NCBI GenBank assembly: GCA_964592275.1
Contig: CAZQDJ010000028.1
Span: 1 to 13,513 of the forward strand
From: CANNBR01 sp964592275
Lineage (GTDB): Bacteria > Babelota > Babeliae > Babelales > CAIQNR01
Direction of reading: 5' to 3'
Length of the DNA stretch: 13,513 nt
A program made the translations under genes and the position numbers. This document shows positions 1-8,400 of the stretch, piece by piece (position 1 is the stretch's first letter; every line of letters begins with the position of its first letter). Under the pieces are notes generated by a model. That model ran no database searches. It saw nothing but the letters and a program-made list of their open reading frames with translations, and was not told the origin of the DNA.

Positions 1-11
1 CGACGTAGTTT

Positions 12-89
12 TAACGAAGTTGGATGGCGACGGCGGGTAACGAAGTTGGATGGCGACGGCGGGTAACGAAGTTGGATGGCGACGGCGGA
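12..89. repeat. Three tandem copies of a 26-bp unit
   Basis: Three head-to-tail copies lie at 12-37, 38-63 and 64-89. Each begins TAACGAAGTTGG and ends in a GGCGACGGCGG tract. The first two are identical and the third differs only in its last base. Bases 1-11 partly resemble the end of another unit (CGACG followed by divergent bases), so the array may continue to the left of the window. No coding role is evident; a short open frame that starts here runs antisense into the exported gene and is not believed. Confidence 0.9.
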
Positions 90-116
90 TGGATTGCTTC
101 GCAAGCTCGCAATGAC
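90..116. repeat. Interspersed-repeat-like segment next to the tandem array
   Basis: The stretch read in reverse complement begins GTCATTGCGAGC and ends GAAGCAATCC. It contains the small inverted repeat GCTTCGC/GCAAGC-type pairing. Segments of this form (GTCATTGCGAG...GAAGCAATCC) are common intergenic repeats in several bacterial genomes. It abuts the 26-bp array directly. Assignment as a dispersed repeat rests on resemblance; no second copy is present in this window. Confidence 0.45.
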
Positions 117-171
117 AATGATTTTTATTTTGTTCCTTAAACTTAGAACTTATGCGAAATTATACTACGCT

Positions 172-888
172 TTATCTGACTACGATTGTTTCGCCTTTTT
201 CGGCGCCTGTAAGGTTTACCCTTCCTCCAGTATCACGTATCTGATCGAATGTTTGATCTTGATTTCCTGATTCTGTATTTGATTTTGGAGCTATTTTCGA
301 ATAACCAAGCTCGCGATCAAGCGCAGTAATTCTTGTCGTTAATTCATTAGCTTTAATCTCAAGTTTATCTGCCGCGCTACGAGCTAACGGTACATCTAAA
401 TCACGATCAATTTTTCTAAGTAATTCTTTAAGCAGGTTAATATGTGCCCGCACTATCTTTAAACTTACACGCGCAACATGTTTACGAATTCTATGTGCAA
501 AATTGATTCTTGGTGTTTCGTCAACTCTAATTGCAGCAGTTTCTGTAAGTGTAAGATTTCCTCCTGAGTCTAAAGTACCTGCAACATCGTCTGTTACTGG
601 CTGAGCCGTCGGTTGAGAAGCAGCAGTACTTGAACGCTGTCCTGATGGTTTTTGAGTACTACTTCTTCTGCTAAGCGATTCTCCGAATTTCCAAACTTGT
701 CTTCCTAATTTTGCAAGAAAACCATCATCAACTCTTGGTCGTCCATTAACAGACTGAGTAGGCCGTTGAGTAGGACTTCCATTCTCATCAAAAAATTGCG
801 GCCCTGAATTGAATTCTACTCCCTCTCCTGGTGCTTTCATCATTGCTACCTGCCCTACACAGAGCGCAATCAATATCATTTTTTTCAT
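172..888 (-). CDS. Exported protein of unknown function, helical C-terminal half
   Basis: This 238-residue protein is not recognised. It starts MKKMILIALCVGQVAMM, a short basic and hydrophobic segment that looks like an export signal, although the cleavage site is unclear. Residues about 70-110 are rich in Ser, Thr, Gln and Pro and look like a flexible linker. Residues about 130-200 (from RINFAHRIRKH to RITALDRELG) are charged and leucine-rich with heptad-like spacing, suggesting a helical or coiled-coil domain. The ATG at 888 is preceded by AAGGAAA about five bases upstream, which supports this start. It is divergent from the DUF155 gene. A candidate promoter lies at 933-962 on the same strand. 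The 3' end runs toward the tandem-repeat region, where I see no clear terminator. Function unknown; the gene is likely real because of its length, signal and ribosome site. Confidence 0.7.
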   Translation of the reverse strand: MKKMILIALCVGQVAMMKAPGEGVEFNSGPQFFDENGSPTQRPTQSVNGRPRVDDGFLAKLGRQVWKFGESLSRRSSTQKPSGQRSSTAASQPTAQPVTDDVAGTLDSGGNLTLTETAAIRVDETPRINFAHRIRKHVARVSLKIVRAHINLLKELLRKIDRDLDVPLARSAADKLEIKANELTTRITALDRELGYSKIAPKSNTESGNQDQTFDQIRDTGGRVNLTGAEKGETIVVR

Positions 889-932
889 ACTATTTTCCTT
901 TTTTTAACTGCCATTAAAATATCTCTATTTGA

Positions 933-962
933 ATAATAACAAATAATATCCATTCATTTCAA
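933..962 (-). promoter_or_regulatory. Candidate sigma70 promoter for the exported orphan
   Basis: Read on the minus strand there is TTGAAA (957-962), an 18-base spacer, then TATTAT (933-938). Each hexamer matches the consensus at five of six positions. Transcription would start near 926, giving a leader of roughly 40 bases before the ATG at 888. The site occupies the divergent intergenic space shared with the DUF155 gene. Confidence 0.4.
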
Positions 963-986
963 GAGATGAGATGTCAAGGCTACTTG

Positions 987-2198
987 ATGAGCAACGGAAA
1001 ATCTTTTACAGTAAAAGGCATGAATATAAAAAACCCCACCCCCCAGATACTCGTATCGCAAACACACATGTCGCAGGCACACGTACCCCAAACTCCCGTA
1101 CTGCAAACGCAAGGCCAGGCTCTCCCTGCAAACCTTGCAAATGAGCATATTTTTAGCGGAAACATTTATTTGGTGTACGCCTTTGATATTGGGGATGCGA
1201 TCAATATTGAACAAGTCAAAGCATCAAAACAACTGCAAACCATTGCCCGTATCTGGCCAAAATATTTTAAGCATTATCACATTCCCCTGACCGTTGATTT
1301 ACCTTCTGCAAAAAACGGGATCAAATGCATTCGTGCCAATATTCACCACTTTGGAGCACTTTCCCTTATTTACAAAGTGCCCTTCAAAGATACGTTGACC
1401 TCTTTGCGCAACAAGCTCAACAAGCTTGATGAGCTCTATGAGAATCAAAGTGCTCACGATGCAAATGGGCTGTATAAAAGCATCAAAACATTTACCGCTC
1501 AACAAAAATTCTTCCATCACCGAACTTCTTACCTCGTGATCCACATCGATCCGCAACCAGAGATTTTTGATAGCGCTTTGCTTTCTGAAAAATTTGGCCC
1601 TATCATAGCCTCTTCTTTGCGCTTTGAAACAACCAATATTTCCAAATTCCAAATAGATGACATTCTCCAATCTTCAACCGGTTATTACCGTCAAGACTTA
1701 GTGATCATCGATACCGAAGCAGCTTTTGTGTACGATGATGAATGTTATGATTTATTAGATTTTTTTGAATTTGCACTCATCCAACAACTTGAACTGCAGT
1801 ATTTTGATAAGCTTTTAGATACAAAGCTCGATGATATTTATGAACAGGCTATTCAGCCAAAATCATTATATAATTACCTGCCTTTTGTCGGCATGCTCTA
1901 TGACCCGCTTGGAGAACTTTCAAAACTCAAAGTTGATATTTCTGTTATTACCGAACGGCTTGATAACAGTATTAAACTTGCAGGAGAAGCGTACTATTCA
2001 GAGATTTATCGCCTTCTTGTCAGAAAACTTGAACTTGAAAATTGGCGTACTTCTGTGGAAAAAAAGCTTGCGATTATACGGGATGTGCGGTCGATTTATC
2101 AAAATAAAATCAACGTGATAAGAGAGGACATGCTTTCGGTGCTCATTATTATTCTTATCACGATTGAAGTTATTATTGGCTTAGTTCACCACAAGTAA
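987..2198 (+). CDS. DUF155 / RMND1-YagE-like membrane-anchored protein
   Basis: This is a protein of about 403 residues from the chosen start. Several features match the DUF155 family, whose eukaryotic members include mitochondrial RMND1. They are the early segment with YLVYAFDIGDAINIE, the middle block VIIDTEAAFVYDDE followed by FEFALIQQLELQYFDKLLD, and a C-terminal helical block (SEIYRLLVRKLELENWR, then RSIYQNKINVIREDM). The protein ends in a single hydrophobic anchor, LSVLIIILITIEVIIGL. Bacterial members have no firmly known biochemical role. The first ~45 residues are a Gln/Pro/Thr low-complexity stretch (QTHMSQAHVPQTPVLQTQ) outside the conserved domain. I chose the ATG at 987 because AAGG lies seven bases upstream; the in-frame ATG at 966 has only an AAGAG touching it, and the ATG at 1020 is also possible. 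The stop codon lies directly at the start of the downstream repeat array. Confidence 0.72.
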   Translation: MSNGKSFTVKGMNIKNPTPQILVSQTHMSQAHVPQTPVLQTQGQALPANLANEHIFSGNIYLVYAFDIGDAINIEQVKASKQLQTIARIWPKYFKHYHIPLTVDLPSAKNGIKCIRANIHHFGALSLIYKVPFKDTLTSLRNKLNKLDELYENQSAHDANGLYKSIKTFTAQQKFFHHRTSYLVIHIDPQPEIFDSALLSEKFGPIIASSLRFETTNISKFQIDDILQSSTGYYRQDLVIIDTEAAFVYDDECYDLLDFFEFALIQQLELQYFDKLLDTKLDDIYEQAIQPKSLYNYLPFVGMLYDPLGELSKLKVDISVITERLDNSIKLAGEAYYSEIYRLLVRKLELENWRTSVEKKLAIIRDVRSIYQNKINVIREDMLSVLIIILITIEVIIGLVHHK

Positions 2199-2400
2199 TG
2201 TTTTTTGTGCAATTATCCTGGATCCTTACGCTCACTTTGCCTAGCAGCGTACGTAGTACGCCGCCGCAGCTTCCGTCTTGCTGAGGACGACGAGAAGAGC
2301 TAAATCAATCTTCAAGCAAAGAGCGGGTGGATCCTTACACTCACTTCGCCTAGCAGCGTACGTAGTACGCCGCCGCAGCTTCCGTCTCGCTGAGGACGAC
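2199..2400 (+). repeat. Array of a ~109-bp repeat, two units (A and B) with leader module
   Basis: A leader (about 2197-2218, TGTGCAATTATCC) is followed by unit A (2219-2327) and a partial unit B (2328-2400). Each unit begins TGGATCCTTAC, carries a small stem-loop GCGTAC-GTA-GTACGC, and continues through CGCAGCTTCCGTCT to GAGGACGAC. Unit A then has a tail of about 37 bases ending GAGCGGG; unit B diverges after GAGGACGAC. The two are nearly identical over 73 bp. The same leader and unit recur at 2942 onward. Open frames running through here are by-products of the repeat. Confidence 0.9.
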
Positions 2401-2500
2401 AAGGATGAGAATCAGAATAAAAAGCAGATTAAAGTTCAACAAAATCTCTCACTAAAACATCCTGAATATTACTTATTACTAATCTAATCTAGTCCTTTTA
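2401..2500. other. AT-rich spacer between repeat copies
   Basis: This 100-bp stretch separates array unit B from the inverted copy at 2501. It has no open frame with a plausible ribosome site, no tRNA-like fold and no hairpin that I can support. Confidence 0.5.
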
Positions 2501-2578
2501 CTCGTCATCCTCAGCGAGGCGAAAGTCGCAGCGGTGCATTTCAATGCACCGACCAGACGAAGCGAGCGTAAGGATCCA
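2501..2578 (-). repeat. Inverted repeat copy C with a different central hairpin
   Basis: Read on the minus strand this copy begins TGGATCCTTACGCTCGCTTCG and ends GAGGATGACGAG, matching both ends of the 109-bp unit. The centre is different: a perfect nine-base stem (2532-2540 with 2543-2551, CGGTGCATT/AATGCACCG) replaces the GCGTAC/GTACGC stem of units A and B. The bases GTCGCAG before the stem and ACCAGACGAAG after it are shared with the element at 11993-12121. The constant flanks with an exchanged but still self-complementary centre argue that the fold matters more than its sequence. Confidence 0.85.
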
Positions 2579-2630
2579 GAACAACCTGCACCAGAGTCCT
2601 CATGATTCCACAAAGAAATCGTTCCTCAGA

Positions 2631-2930
2631 TTATTGATGATACACATTCTCGTATAAATCATTCCAAAATGGATTCATTGTTTCTATTAACTTAATCTTA
2701 CTGCTACGAATTTTCTTTTTAAGTTTTTTTTCAAATGAAATTGCATCAACCATCAACTCAAAGAATTGATACCACACCAGGAGAGTACATTTGTATTTCT
2801 TTACAAACTCCGACCCAATACCACTTTTATGTTCAAAGATACGCCGCGATAAATCGGAAGTTACACCGATATAAAGAGTCCCATTCGTTTGACTTGCCAT
2901 GACATAGACTACTGGTTTTTTAGTTTTCAT
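2631..2930 (-). CDS. GIY-YIG superfamily small nuclease
   Basis: This 99-residue protein is a stand-alone GIY-YIG domain of the short UPF0213/YhbQ-like type. Residues 8-10 (VYV) form the first motif, with Tyr9 in the catalytic position. Residues 20-22 (YIG) form the second, followed by TSDLSRRIFEH with the conserved Arg29. The metal-binding Glu is Glu67 in SFEKKLKK. All four key residues are therefore present and the protein could be active. There is no extra DNA-recognition domain, and the length is normal for the single-domain group. The ATG at 2930 is preceded on the minus strand by GAAGAAG. Upstream, the gene abuts the repeat array that begins at about 2942; downstream lies the inverted copy C. 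The natural target is unknown. Family members range from repair-like nucleases to homing-type enzymes. Confidence 0.88.
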   Translation of the reverse strand: MKTKKPVVYVMASQTNGTLYIGVTSDLSRRIFEHKSGIGSEFVKKYKCTLLVWYQFFELMVDAISFEKKLKKKIRSSKIKLIETMNPFWNDLYENVYHQ

Positions 2931-2941
2931 GCTTCTTCACT

Positions 2942-3277
2942 ATAATGATTTTTGTGCAATTATCCTGGATCCTTACGCTCACTCTTTGCCTAGCAGTGTA
3001 CTGCGTACTCTGCNNNNNNNNNNNNNNNNNNNNNNNNNNNNNNNNNNNNNNNNNNNNNNNNNNNNNNNNNNNNNNNNNNNNNNNNNNNNNNNNNNNNNNN
3101 NNNNNNNNNNNNNCGCAGCTTCCGTCTCGCTGAGGACGACGAGAAGAGCTAAATCAATCTTCAAACAAAGAGCGGGTGGATCCTTACACTCACTTCGCCT
3201 AGCAGCGTACTGTGTACGCCGCCGCAGCTTCCGTCTCGCTGAGGACGACGAGAAGAGCTAAATCAATCTTCAAACAA
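2942..3277 (+). repeat. Second array of the ~109-bp repeat, interrupted by an assembly gap
   Basis: The leader (TAATG then TTTTTGTGCAATTATCC) is the same as at 2197-2218. It is followed by unit D (from 2966, cut at 3013 by the gap), a part unit E (3114-3176) and unit F (3177 to about 3277). Unit F carries the hairpin GCGTAC-TGT-GTACGC and unit D carries CAGTGTAC-TGC-GTACTCTG, so loop and stem bases vary between units. The bases on the two sides of the gap join in register to make one complete unit. The open frames running through this region translate repeat plus Ns and are not genes. Confidence 0.88.
3014..3113. other. Assembly gap of exactly 100 N
   Basis: One hundred consecutive undetermined bases lie inside the second repeat array. 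The round number suggests a conventional scaffold gap of unknown true size. Repeat copies on both sides explain why assembly failed here. Confidence 0.97.
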
Positions 3278-3328
3278 GAAAGAATACACTTTCAATCCCC
3301 CAACGTTGGCCCGTCAAATCATCGAAGA

Positions 3329-3901
3329 TTACTTGGCGACGGTTACTTTTGCAGTACGCAAAACCTTGCCCTTGTACATAAATCCCTTTTCAAAGAGATC
3401 AATAATGTGCCCGCTTTGGTGATCGGGAGATTCAAGTTGAGCAATTGCTTCGTGTACTGTTGGGTCAAAAACCTCATTCTGAACAAGCGGTTCAACACCC
3501 TGCTCTTTTATAAAGTCATTAAAAACCTTATGAATAAGTTCAAAGCCTTTGAGCCATTCAGTTAATTGCTCATTATTTACGTGACGTGCTTCTTCTAGCG
3601 CTCGGTCAAAATTGTCACCAATTTGTAAAAAACCAACTAAAAGATCTGCTTTTGATCTATCGATCCATTCAACGCGATCTTTTTCAACTCTTTTTTTATA
3701 GTTCTGAAAATCAGCCCCTAATCGCACAAACTTTTCTTTAAGCAGAGCAAGCTCATCAAAGCAAGATGCAACATCATCAGATACGCCATTCTGTTCGTTA
3801 CTTTGAATATCACTCATCTGAATACCCTCTTTTTCAGGCACAAATTCATTTTTTTTATTGCAAGAACACTGATCCTGTTTATTGTTTCCAAATCCAAACA
3901 T
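3329..3901 (-). CDS. grpE: GrpE, nucleotide exchange factor of the DnaK chaperone
   Basis: GrpE releases ADP from DnaK in the cytoplasm so that the chaperone can cycle. The 190-residue length is typical. Residues 1-40 are a poorly conserved, charged N-terminal tail containing a CSC cluster. The long dimerising helix follows (FDELALLKEKFVRLGADFQNYKKRVEKDR). Next come the IGDNFDRAL segment, the GFELIHKVF helix, and the beta-domain signature GVEPL, VFDPTVHEAI and GKVLRTAKVTVAK near the end. The ATG at 3901 has AAGGGG about six bases upstream. A good promoter lies at 3955-3983. I see no CIRCE operator (TTAGCACTC inverted repeat), so HrcA control is not supported. dnaK, dnaJ and hrcA are not adjacent, so grpE stands alone here. 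Its 3' end lies about 50 bp from the repeat array. Confidence 0.96.
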   Translation of the reverse strand: MFGFGNNKQDQCSCNKKNEFVPEKEGIQMSDIQSNEQNGVSDDVASCFDELALLKEKFVRLGADFQNYKKRVEKDRVEWIDRSKADLLVGFLQIGDNFDRALEEARHVNNEQLTEWLKGFELIHKVFNDFIKEQGVEPLVQNEVFDPTVHEAIAQLESPDHQSGHIIDLFEKGFMYKGKVLRTAKVTVAK

Positions 3902-3954
3902 AAATACCCCTTGACTTTACCCCACTTTTATTACTATGAAACTATAGAACATTA

Positions 3955-3983
3955 ATTATAAGTATAACATCACCATTACTCAA
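3955..3983 (-). promoter_or_regulatory. Probable sigma70 promoter of grpE
   Basis: On the minus strand, TTGAGT (3978-3983) is followed by a 17-base spacer and a perfect TATAAT (3955-3960). Transcription would start near 3948, leaving a leader of about 47 bases. An overlapping alternative, TTGTTT with TATACT, uses the bases just upstream. No heat-shock sigma32-type or CIRCE element was seen. Confidence 0.55.
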
Positions 3984-4099
3984 AACAAGAAAGGAAGGGC
4001 CGCCGTAGTCAAAGTAGTTTCTTTACTTTTTGACAAGATCTCCTAAAGACAGAAACAAAGTAAAAGTATTTTCAACCTTATAAAAAAAAGGAAGTACGT

Positions 4100-5413
4100 A
4101 TGAAGAAAATAACTTCTTATAGTACTCTTTTCGCGTTACTTCTCCCTGCGGCTGCGTTCGGCGGACAATCATTGTTCTACCGTACCAGCCCGTATCCATT
4201 TAAGCTCACAGATGTACGCTTTGAAAGAAGCTGGCTCTCAACTGTGAACCTAAGTGTAATGGGAGGAAGTACCAAGAAAGGATATCAATCAAGCACAGCA
4301 ATTGGTAACACAGCACCTGATGGCACGGAACGTAACAAAACAAATGCTTTAAACATCTACGGCTGGCAGAATTTCCAGTTCCTTGGTGCAAACATAGCAA
4401 ACAATCCTGGCACAGTACTTTATAACGCAACTCTTGCTAACCTCAACGCGCTCCCAACAAACGGTAATTTTGGATACGTAGAAACCACTGGTAAATTTAA
4501 CTACATCGAAGGGGATATCTACCTCGCTCAAAACTTCACCCGTGGATTCTTTATCGACATGAACATTCCAATCGTCAAATTAGATGTTAAAGATGTTGCC
4601 TTTGTTGACCAATCAACAAGCACCGGTTTTCCAAACATCAATAATGCTGACTGGCAATTTTTGATGACTCCAGCAAACCTTACCGCCACACTTGCACAAT
4701 ACGGCCTTACCGCTGGCGACTACAGTCACAGTGGCATTGGTGATATCGTCATCAATGGTGGTTGGACCATGAACAAAGAAGATGTGTGTGATTCTATCGA
4801 TTTTCTTGACGTAACACTCAAAGTTGGTGTGAACATTCCTTCAGGTTTTAAACAAAATACCGATCAAGCTTACTCACTTGCAGCTGGCTACAACAAACAT
4901 GTTGGTATTCCACTTTCGTTTGATGCAGCTCTTGGCTTTTTAGAATGGATGACCATTGGTGCACATGTTGGTGGAACTTTCTTTGTAAACAAAACTCAAA
5001 CCTTGCGTATGAAGACAAGCATTGCACAAAACGGTTGGATCAAACTCGGCCTTGGTGAAGCAAAATCAGACATGGGCAATCTTTTTGAAGCAGGCGCTTT
5101 TTTAAGAGCTGACCATGTTGTTAAAGGGTTCTCACTCGGATTCGGGTACCTCTTTAGCAAACAATCAAAAACAACGTTGACCCCTACTGACTTGGTAAAA
5201 TTCCCTTCAGTTGTTGTCAATTCTGATTCAATGTTAGCTGGATGGAATTCTCATGCAATCACTGTCCTTGCTGACTACGATTTTGCAAAAGAAGGCAGAC
5301 GCTTTAATCCAAACATTGGCATTTTCTACACACAACCTCTTGCTGGCAAACGTATCTTCAGAACTATGACCGGTGGCGGTTATGTTGGTGTTAATGCTGC
5401 GTGGGACTTTTAA
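4100..5413 (+). CDS. Probable outer-membrane beta-barrel protein
   Basis: This 437-residue protein has a clear signal peptide (MKKITSYSTLFALLLPAAAFGG, cleavage probably near residue 21). The rest alternates short amphipathic stretches with turns, as in a beta-barrel: for example LSVMGGSTKKG, LDVTLKVGVNIPSG, WMTIGAHVGGTFFV, GFSLGFGYLFSKQ and HAITVLADYDF. It ends GGGYVGVNAAWDF, with the terminal Phe and alternating aromatic pattern that BAM-dependent outer-membrane proteins use. I do not recognise a named family; a porin or an FadL-like or transporter-type barrel would all be compatible. The ATG at 4100 has AAGGAAG about six bases upstream. The gene lies 30 bp ahead of the 1049-residue exported protein, so the two are probably co-transcribed. 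I did not find a convincing promoter in the 198-bp gap from grpE. Confidence 0.72.
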   Translation: MKKITSYSTLFALLLPAAAFGGQSLFYRTSPYPFKLTDVRFERSWLSTVNLSVMGGSTKKGYQSSTAIGNTAPDGTERNKTNALNIYGWQNFQFLGANIANNPGTVLYNATLANLNALPTNGNFGYVETTGKFNYIEGDIYLAQNFTRGFFIDMNIPIVKLDVKDVAFVDQSTSTGFPNINNADWQFLMTPANLTATLAQYGLTAGDYSHSGIGDIVINGGWTMNKEDVCDSIDFLDVTLKVGVNIPSGFKQNTDQAYSLAAGYNKHVGIPLSFDAALGFLEWMTIGAHVGGTFFVNKTQTLRMKTSIAQNGWIKLGLGEAKSDMGNLFEAGAFLRADHVVKGFSLGFGYLFSKQSKTTLTPTDLVKFPSVVVNSDSMLAGWNSHAITVLADYDFAKEGRRFNPNIGIFYTQPLAGKRIFRTMTGGGYVGVNAAWDF

Positions 5414-5443
5414 ATAAAAACTACCTAAAAGGGAGTATCTCTT

Positions 5444-8400
5444 ATGAAAAGAATGTTACGTTCTGCGGGCGTGTTGCTGGTGATCAGCGCACTCTTAACC
5501 CCCGCAGCACAAGCCTATCTTACCGTTGCAGGTAACGGTACGGCACCGGCAACAGCGAATGGAACAACGTTCCTTACTGCCGTAAACAAAGCGGTCTTTT
5601 TCAGACCAACCGGTGAATACTATTTCGGCTTAGCTGCTGGTGGCGTTGCTGGCACCACAGGTGACTACGCGCTATCTGTTGGTAAATACCGTACAGCTGA
5701 CACTGCTCCAACGTTAACCAAACTAGGAACCGATGCAGCATTTACCACTTTAAATATTGACCAACTCGCCATTGTTCCTAACTCAAATGATGCAACTTCT
5801 CCAACCATCGTTGCAGCTCCAGGGGCTGCAAACGTAACTAACGATATCTATGCCATCTCTAAAACAGCTTTAACCGCAGTTTCACCTTCTGCAGCTCAAT
5901 TAGCTACACTAGCTGGTCTTGGCGATACTACTCCTGCTCTAACCGGTGGTATCCGCGCACTCGCTTCAAGCAGAAGTTCTGCAACGGGCGCTAACCTTGT
6001 ATTTGCTGCAGTAAAAGTAGCTACTGCTGGTGCAGGAGCCCCATTCGGTGCTGGTACTAATGGTGCTGGTGCTGGTGCGTTAACCGATGGTATTAACGCT
6101 GCCTACATCACACAAACTGCTGGAACTCCAGTTTTCAGTTATGTCGGTGCTAACGGTTTAAACACTGCTCGCGCTGTCGATTGTACCGCTACTGGTTCTT
6201 TCCTTATCCCTGGTGGCGCAACAGCACTCACTATGATCGGTGCAAACCCAGCCTTCTGTTTTGATGAACAATTAAACCGCTTGTACGTTGGTATCCAAGC
6301 AACTGCTACAGCATCAGGCGGAGCAGGTCAAACAAGTGGTATTTGTGCTGTTGGTATCTACCCAGTAAGTCTAGTCGGAACAACAATCACCGTAGGAGCT
6401 CAACTTGTACCAGCAGGAAGCGCCACTGACATGGCGAATGTGTTTTCAGCCACAGACAAGATTGTAGGGATTTCACAAAATAATACTGCATCATCTGCCT
6501 CTATCCTTAAACTCAGAACAATGCATACTTCAACTGGCATGGCGTACTTGATCGTTAATGGTAACATCGGAGCTAGTGCAACTGCTGGCCTAGCACTACA
6601 AGTTGCTAACCAAGTATTTGCTGTACCACTAGTAAATGGAACTCCAACTGCAACAAACGATGTTGGTACTTTTGCAAATATTAACTCTGGAAGCCATTCA
6701 ACTAAAGCCGCTGCTACAGGAGATATGATAACCTCAATTACAGCTGCCTCTCAAGTTGGTGGATCTCTTAACGGAGCCGTTGCAGCTACTGCGCCAATAT
6801 CTGTTAGTGGTAGCATTTCAGACATCTATGTTGACGGTGATGCTGTTTATGTAGCAACAACTGGTACGCCAAGTGCCATCAACGAACCTGGTCTTTGGAA
6901 GTCACAAGCAGTCTTTAACGATCTTGGCCAAATTGACCACTGGACCGACTGGCAAAAAGTTGCACCAAATGATCTTGGTGGAACACAAGCTGGTGGTACT
7001 GCATCAGATGGTTCTAACGGTTCTGTGAATTTTGCTGCTGTTGATTCCTATACTGGACATATCTGGGCTATTAACAATACCAGTTTAAAAGCTAAGGTTA
7101 CTCAGTGGACTCAGCCAACAGCTACCCCAATTAGCCAAGAACTTCTTCCAGCTGCAATAAACAGTGCCCTTGGCGCTGCTTGCTACTCTGTTCTTGACTT
7201 GAACTCATCAACAACCGGATGGGGTGCTGCAACTTCTGCACGCGTAGCTCTTTTTGGTGGTGAAGAAAAAGTCTGCTTTGCTATCACCGGATCACGTGGT
7301 ATCAACACAGCAACTGCTGCTGGAACCTACACTGCTATCAACATGTCAATGACCAATGCAACCTACGACTACACACAAAGCTTCACCTTCATTACCACCT
7401 CACTTCCAACAGGGGCTGGTGCTGTTATTTCTCTTGGTTTCTCAGGATGGGACGCTGATACAGCAACTGGAGCTACTACCGGGTTCTTCTTGGCTGGTTG
7501 CGCAGGTACTGCAGGAACAGCTCCAGCATTATATGTCTACACTCCTACAGCCACAGCTGCTGCAGCTGGATTTAACCCAAATACAATGGGCACAACTGAT
7601 TACCTCTTTACGAGCCTTGGGCTTACTCTTCCCGCAGGAACAGCTGGCGTAGGAACCTGGCAAAAAGTTGCTAACGTGAGCGGTATGCCAGTTAAAATCC
7701 AAGCATTGGGTGGCGGTCTTCACGTGCTTACCAGAACTGCAACACTTGATCGCATTTACAGCTGTGCAAAACAAGCTAACATTGCAAACTTGAATACAAG
7801 CTTTGTAGTGACTGCATCTTCTGGAAATATTCCAACTGCTGGATCAGCTGCATCTAGCTTAGGTGCTGTAAAACAAATCTACGACTTTGTAGTTTCTGTT
7901 TCAGCAACGCCAGCAACTGCGACTCCAGCAACTGGTGTTGAACAACTTGTCATGCTTACCAATGATGGAATATACACAACATCATCATTAGTTGGTATGC
8001 AAGCTCCAACAAGTCAGCTTAATGCAGGATGGGTACTGATAGACGACACAGCAACAGACATCACAACACACGGGCTTTTTGCTAACTATATTAGTATGCC
8101 AGAATACAACCGTGAACCACAAACTGCTTGGGTTGCAAGCTATGCAGTTAACCCTGCTGTAGCTAATGTATTTAACAAGAATATTCTCTATCAACTCTGC
8201 AGACAAAGCTTTACTGTTGCTCCTGGTGGAACTCTAGCAAACGCACTTGCCTATGCTGCTGATCCAACACCAACCGCTACCTTTGATGGCGCAACATCAT
8301 TCAATCAAACAACAGCACCTACTATCTACAAGAATTTCCCTGTGCTATATCGTTTGTTCTACAATGATGGTGCTCGCCGATTCTTTATCCAAAAGAATCC

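Noticed and set aside
76..270. Short plus-strand open frame over the tandem repeat
   Set aside because: It starts within the 26-bp repeat and runs antisense into the 3' end of the exported gene, with no ribosome site and no domain.
954..1214. Minus-strand open frames over the 5' end of the DUF155 gene
   Set aside because: They are antisense to a recognisable protein; the Cys-rich translations come from the Gln/Thr/Pro codons on the other strand.
2278..2487. Open frame over repeat units A and B
   Set aside because: The translation repeats the 109-bp unit (TTRRAKSIFKQ) and recurs in other copies; it has no ribosome site and is a product of the repeat.
2929..3261. Frames spanning the 100-N gap
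   Set aside because: They are held open by undetermined bases and repeat sequence.
2199..3277. CRISPR array
   Set aside because: Units are about 109 bp and directly adjacent, without unique spacers of regular size, and no cas gene is present.
3300..3309. Ten-base palindrome CCAACGTTGG between the repeat array and grpE
   Set aside because: It is too short, lacks a T tract, and could occur by chance; not supported as a terminator or operator.
4030..4066. Promoter for the barrel gene from the TTGACA at 4030
   Set aside because: No TATAAT-like hexamer lies 16-18 bases downstream; the nearest T/A-rich box is about 25 bases away.
3902..4099. CIRCE or other heat-shock operator upstream of grpE
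   Set aside because: The TTAGCACTC inverted repeat is absent on both strands; only a weak AAAGTA/TACTTT pairing is seen near 4013-4030.
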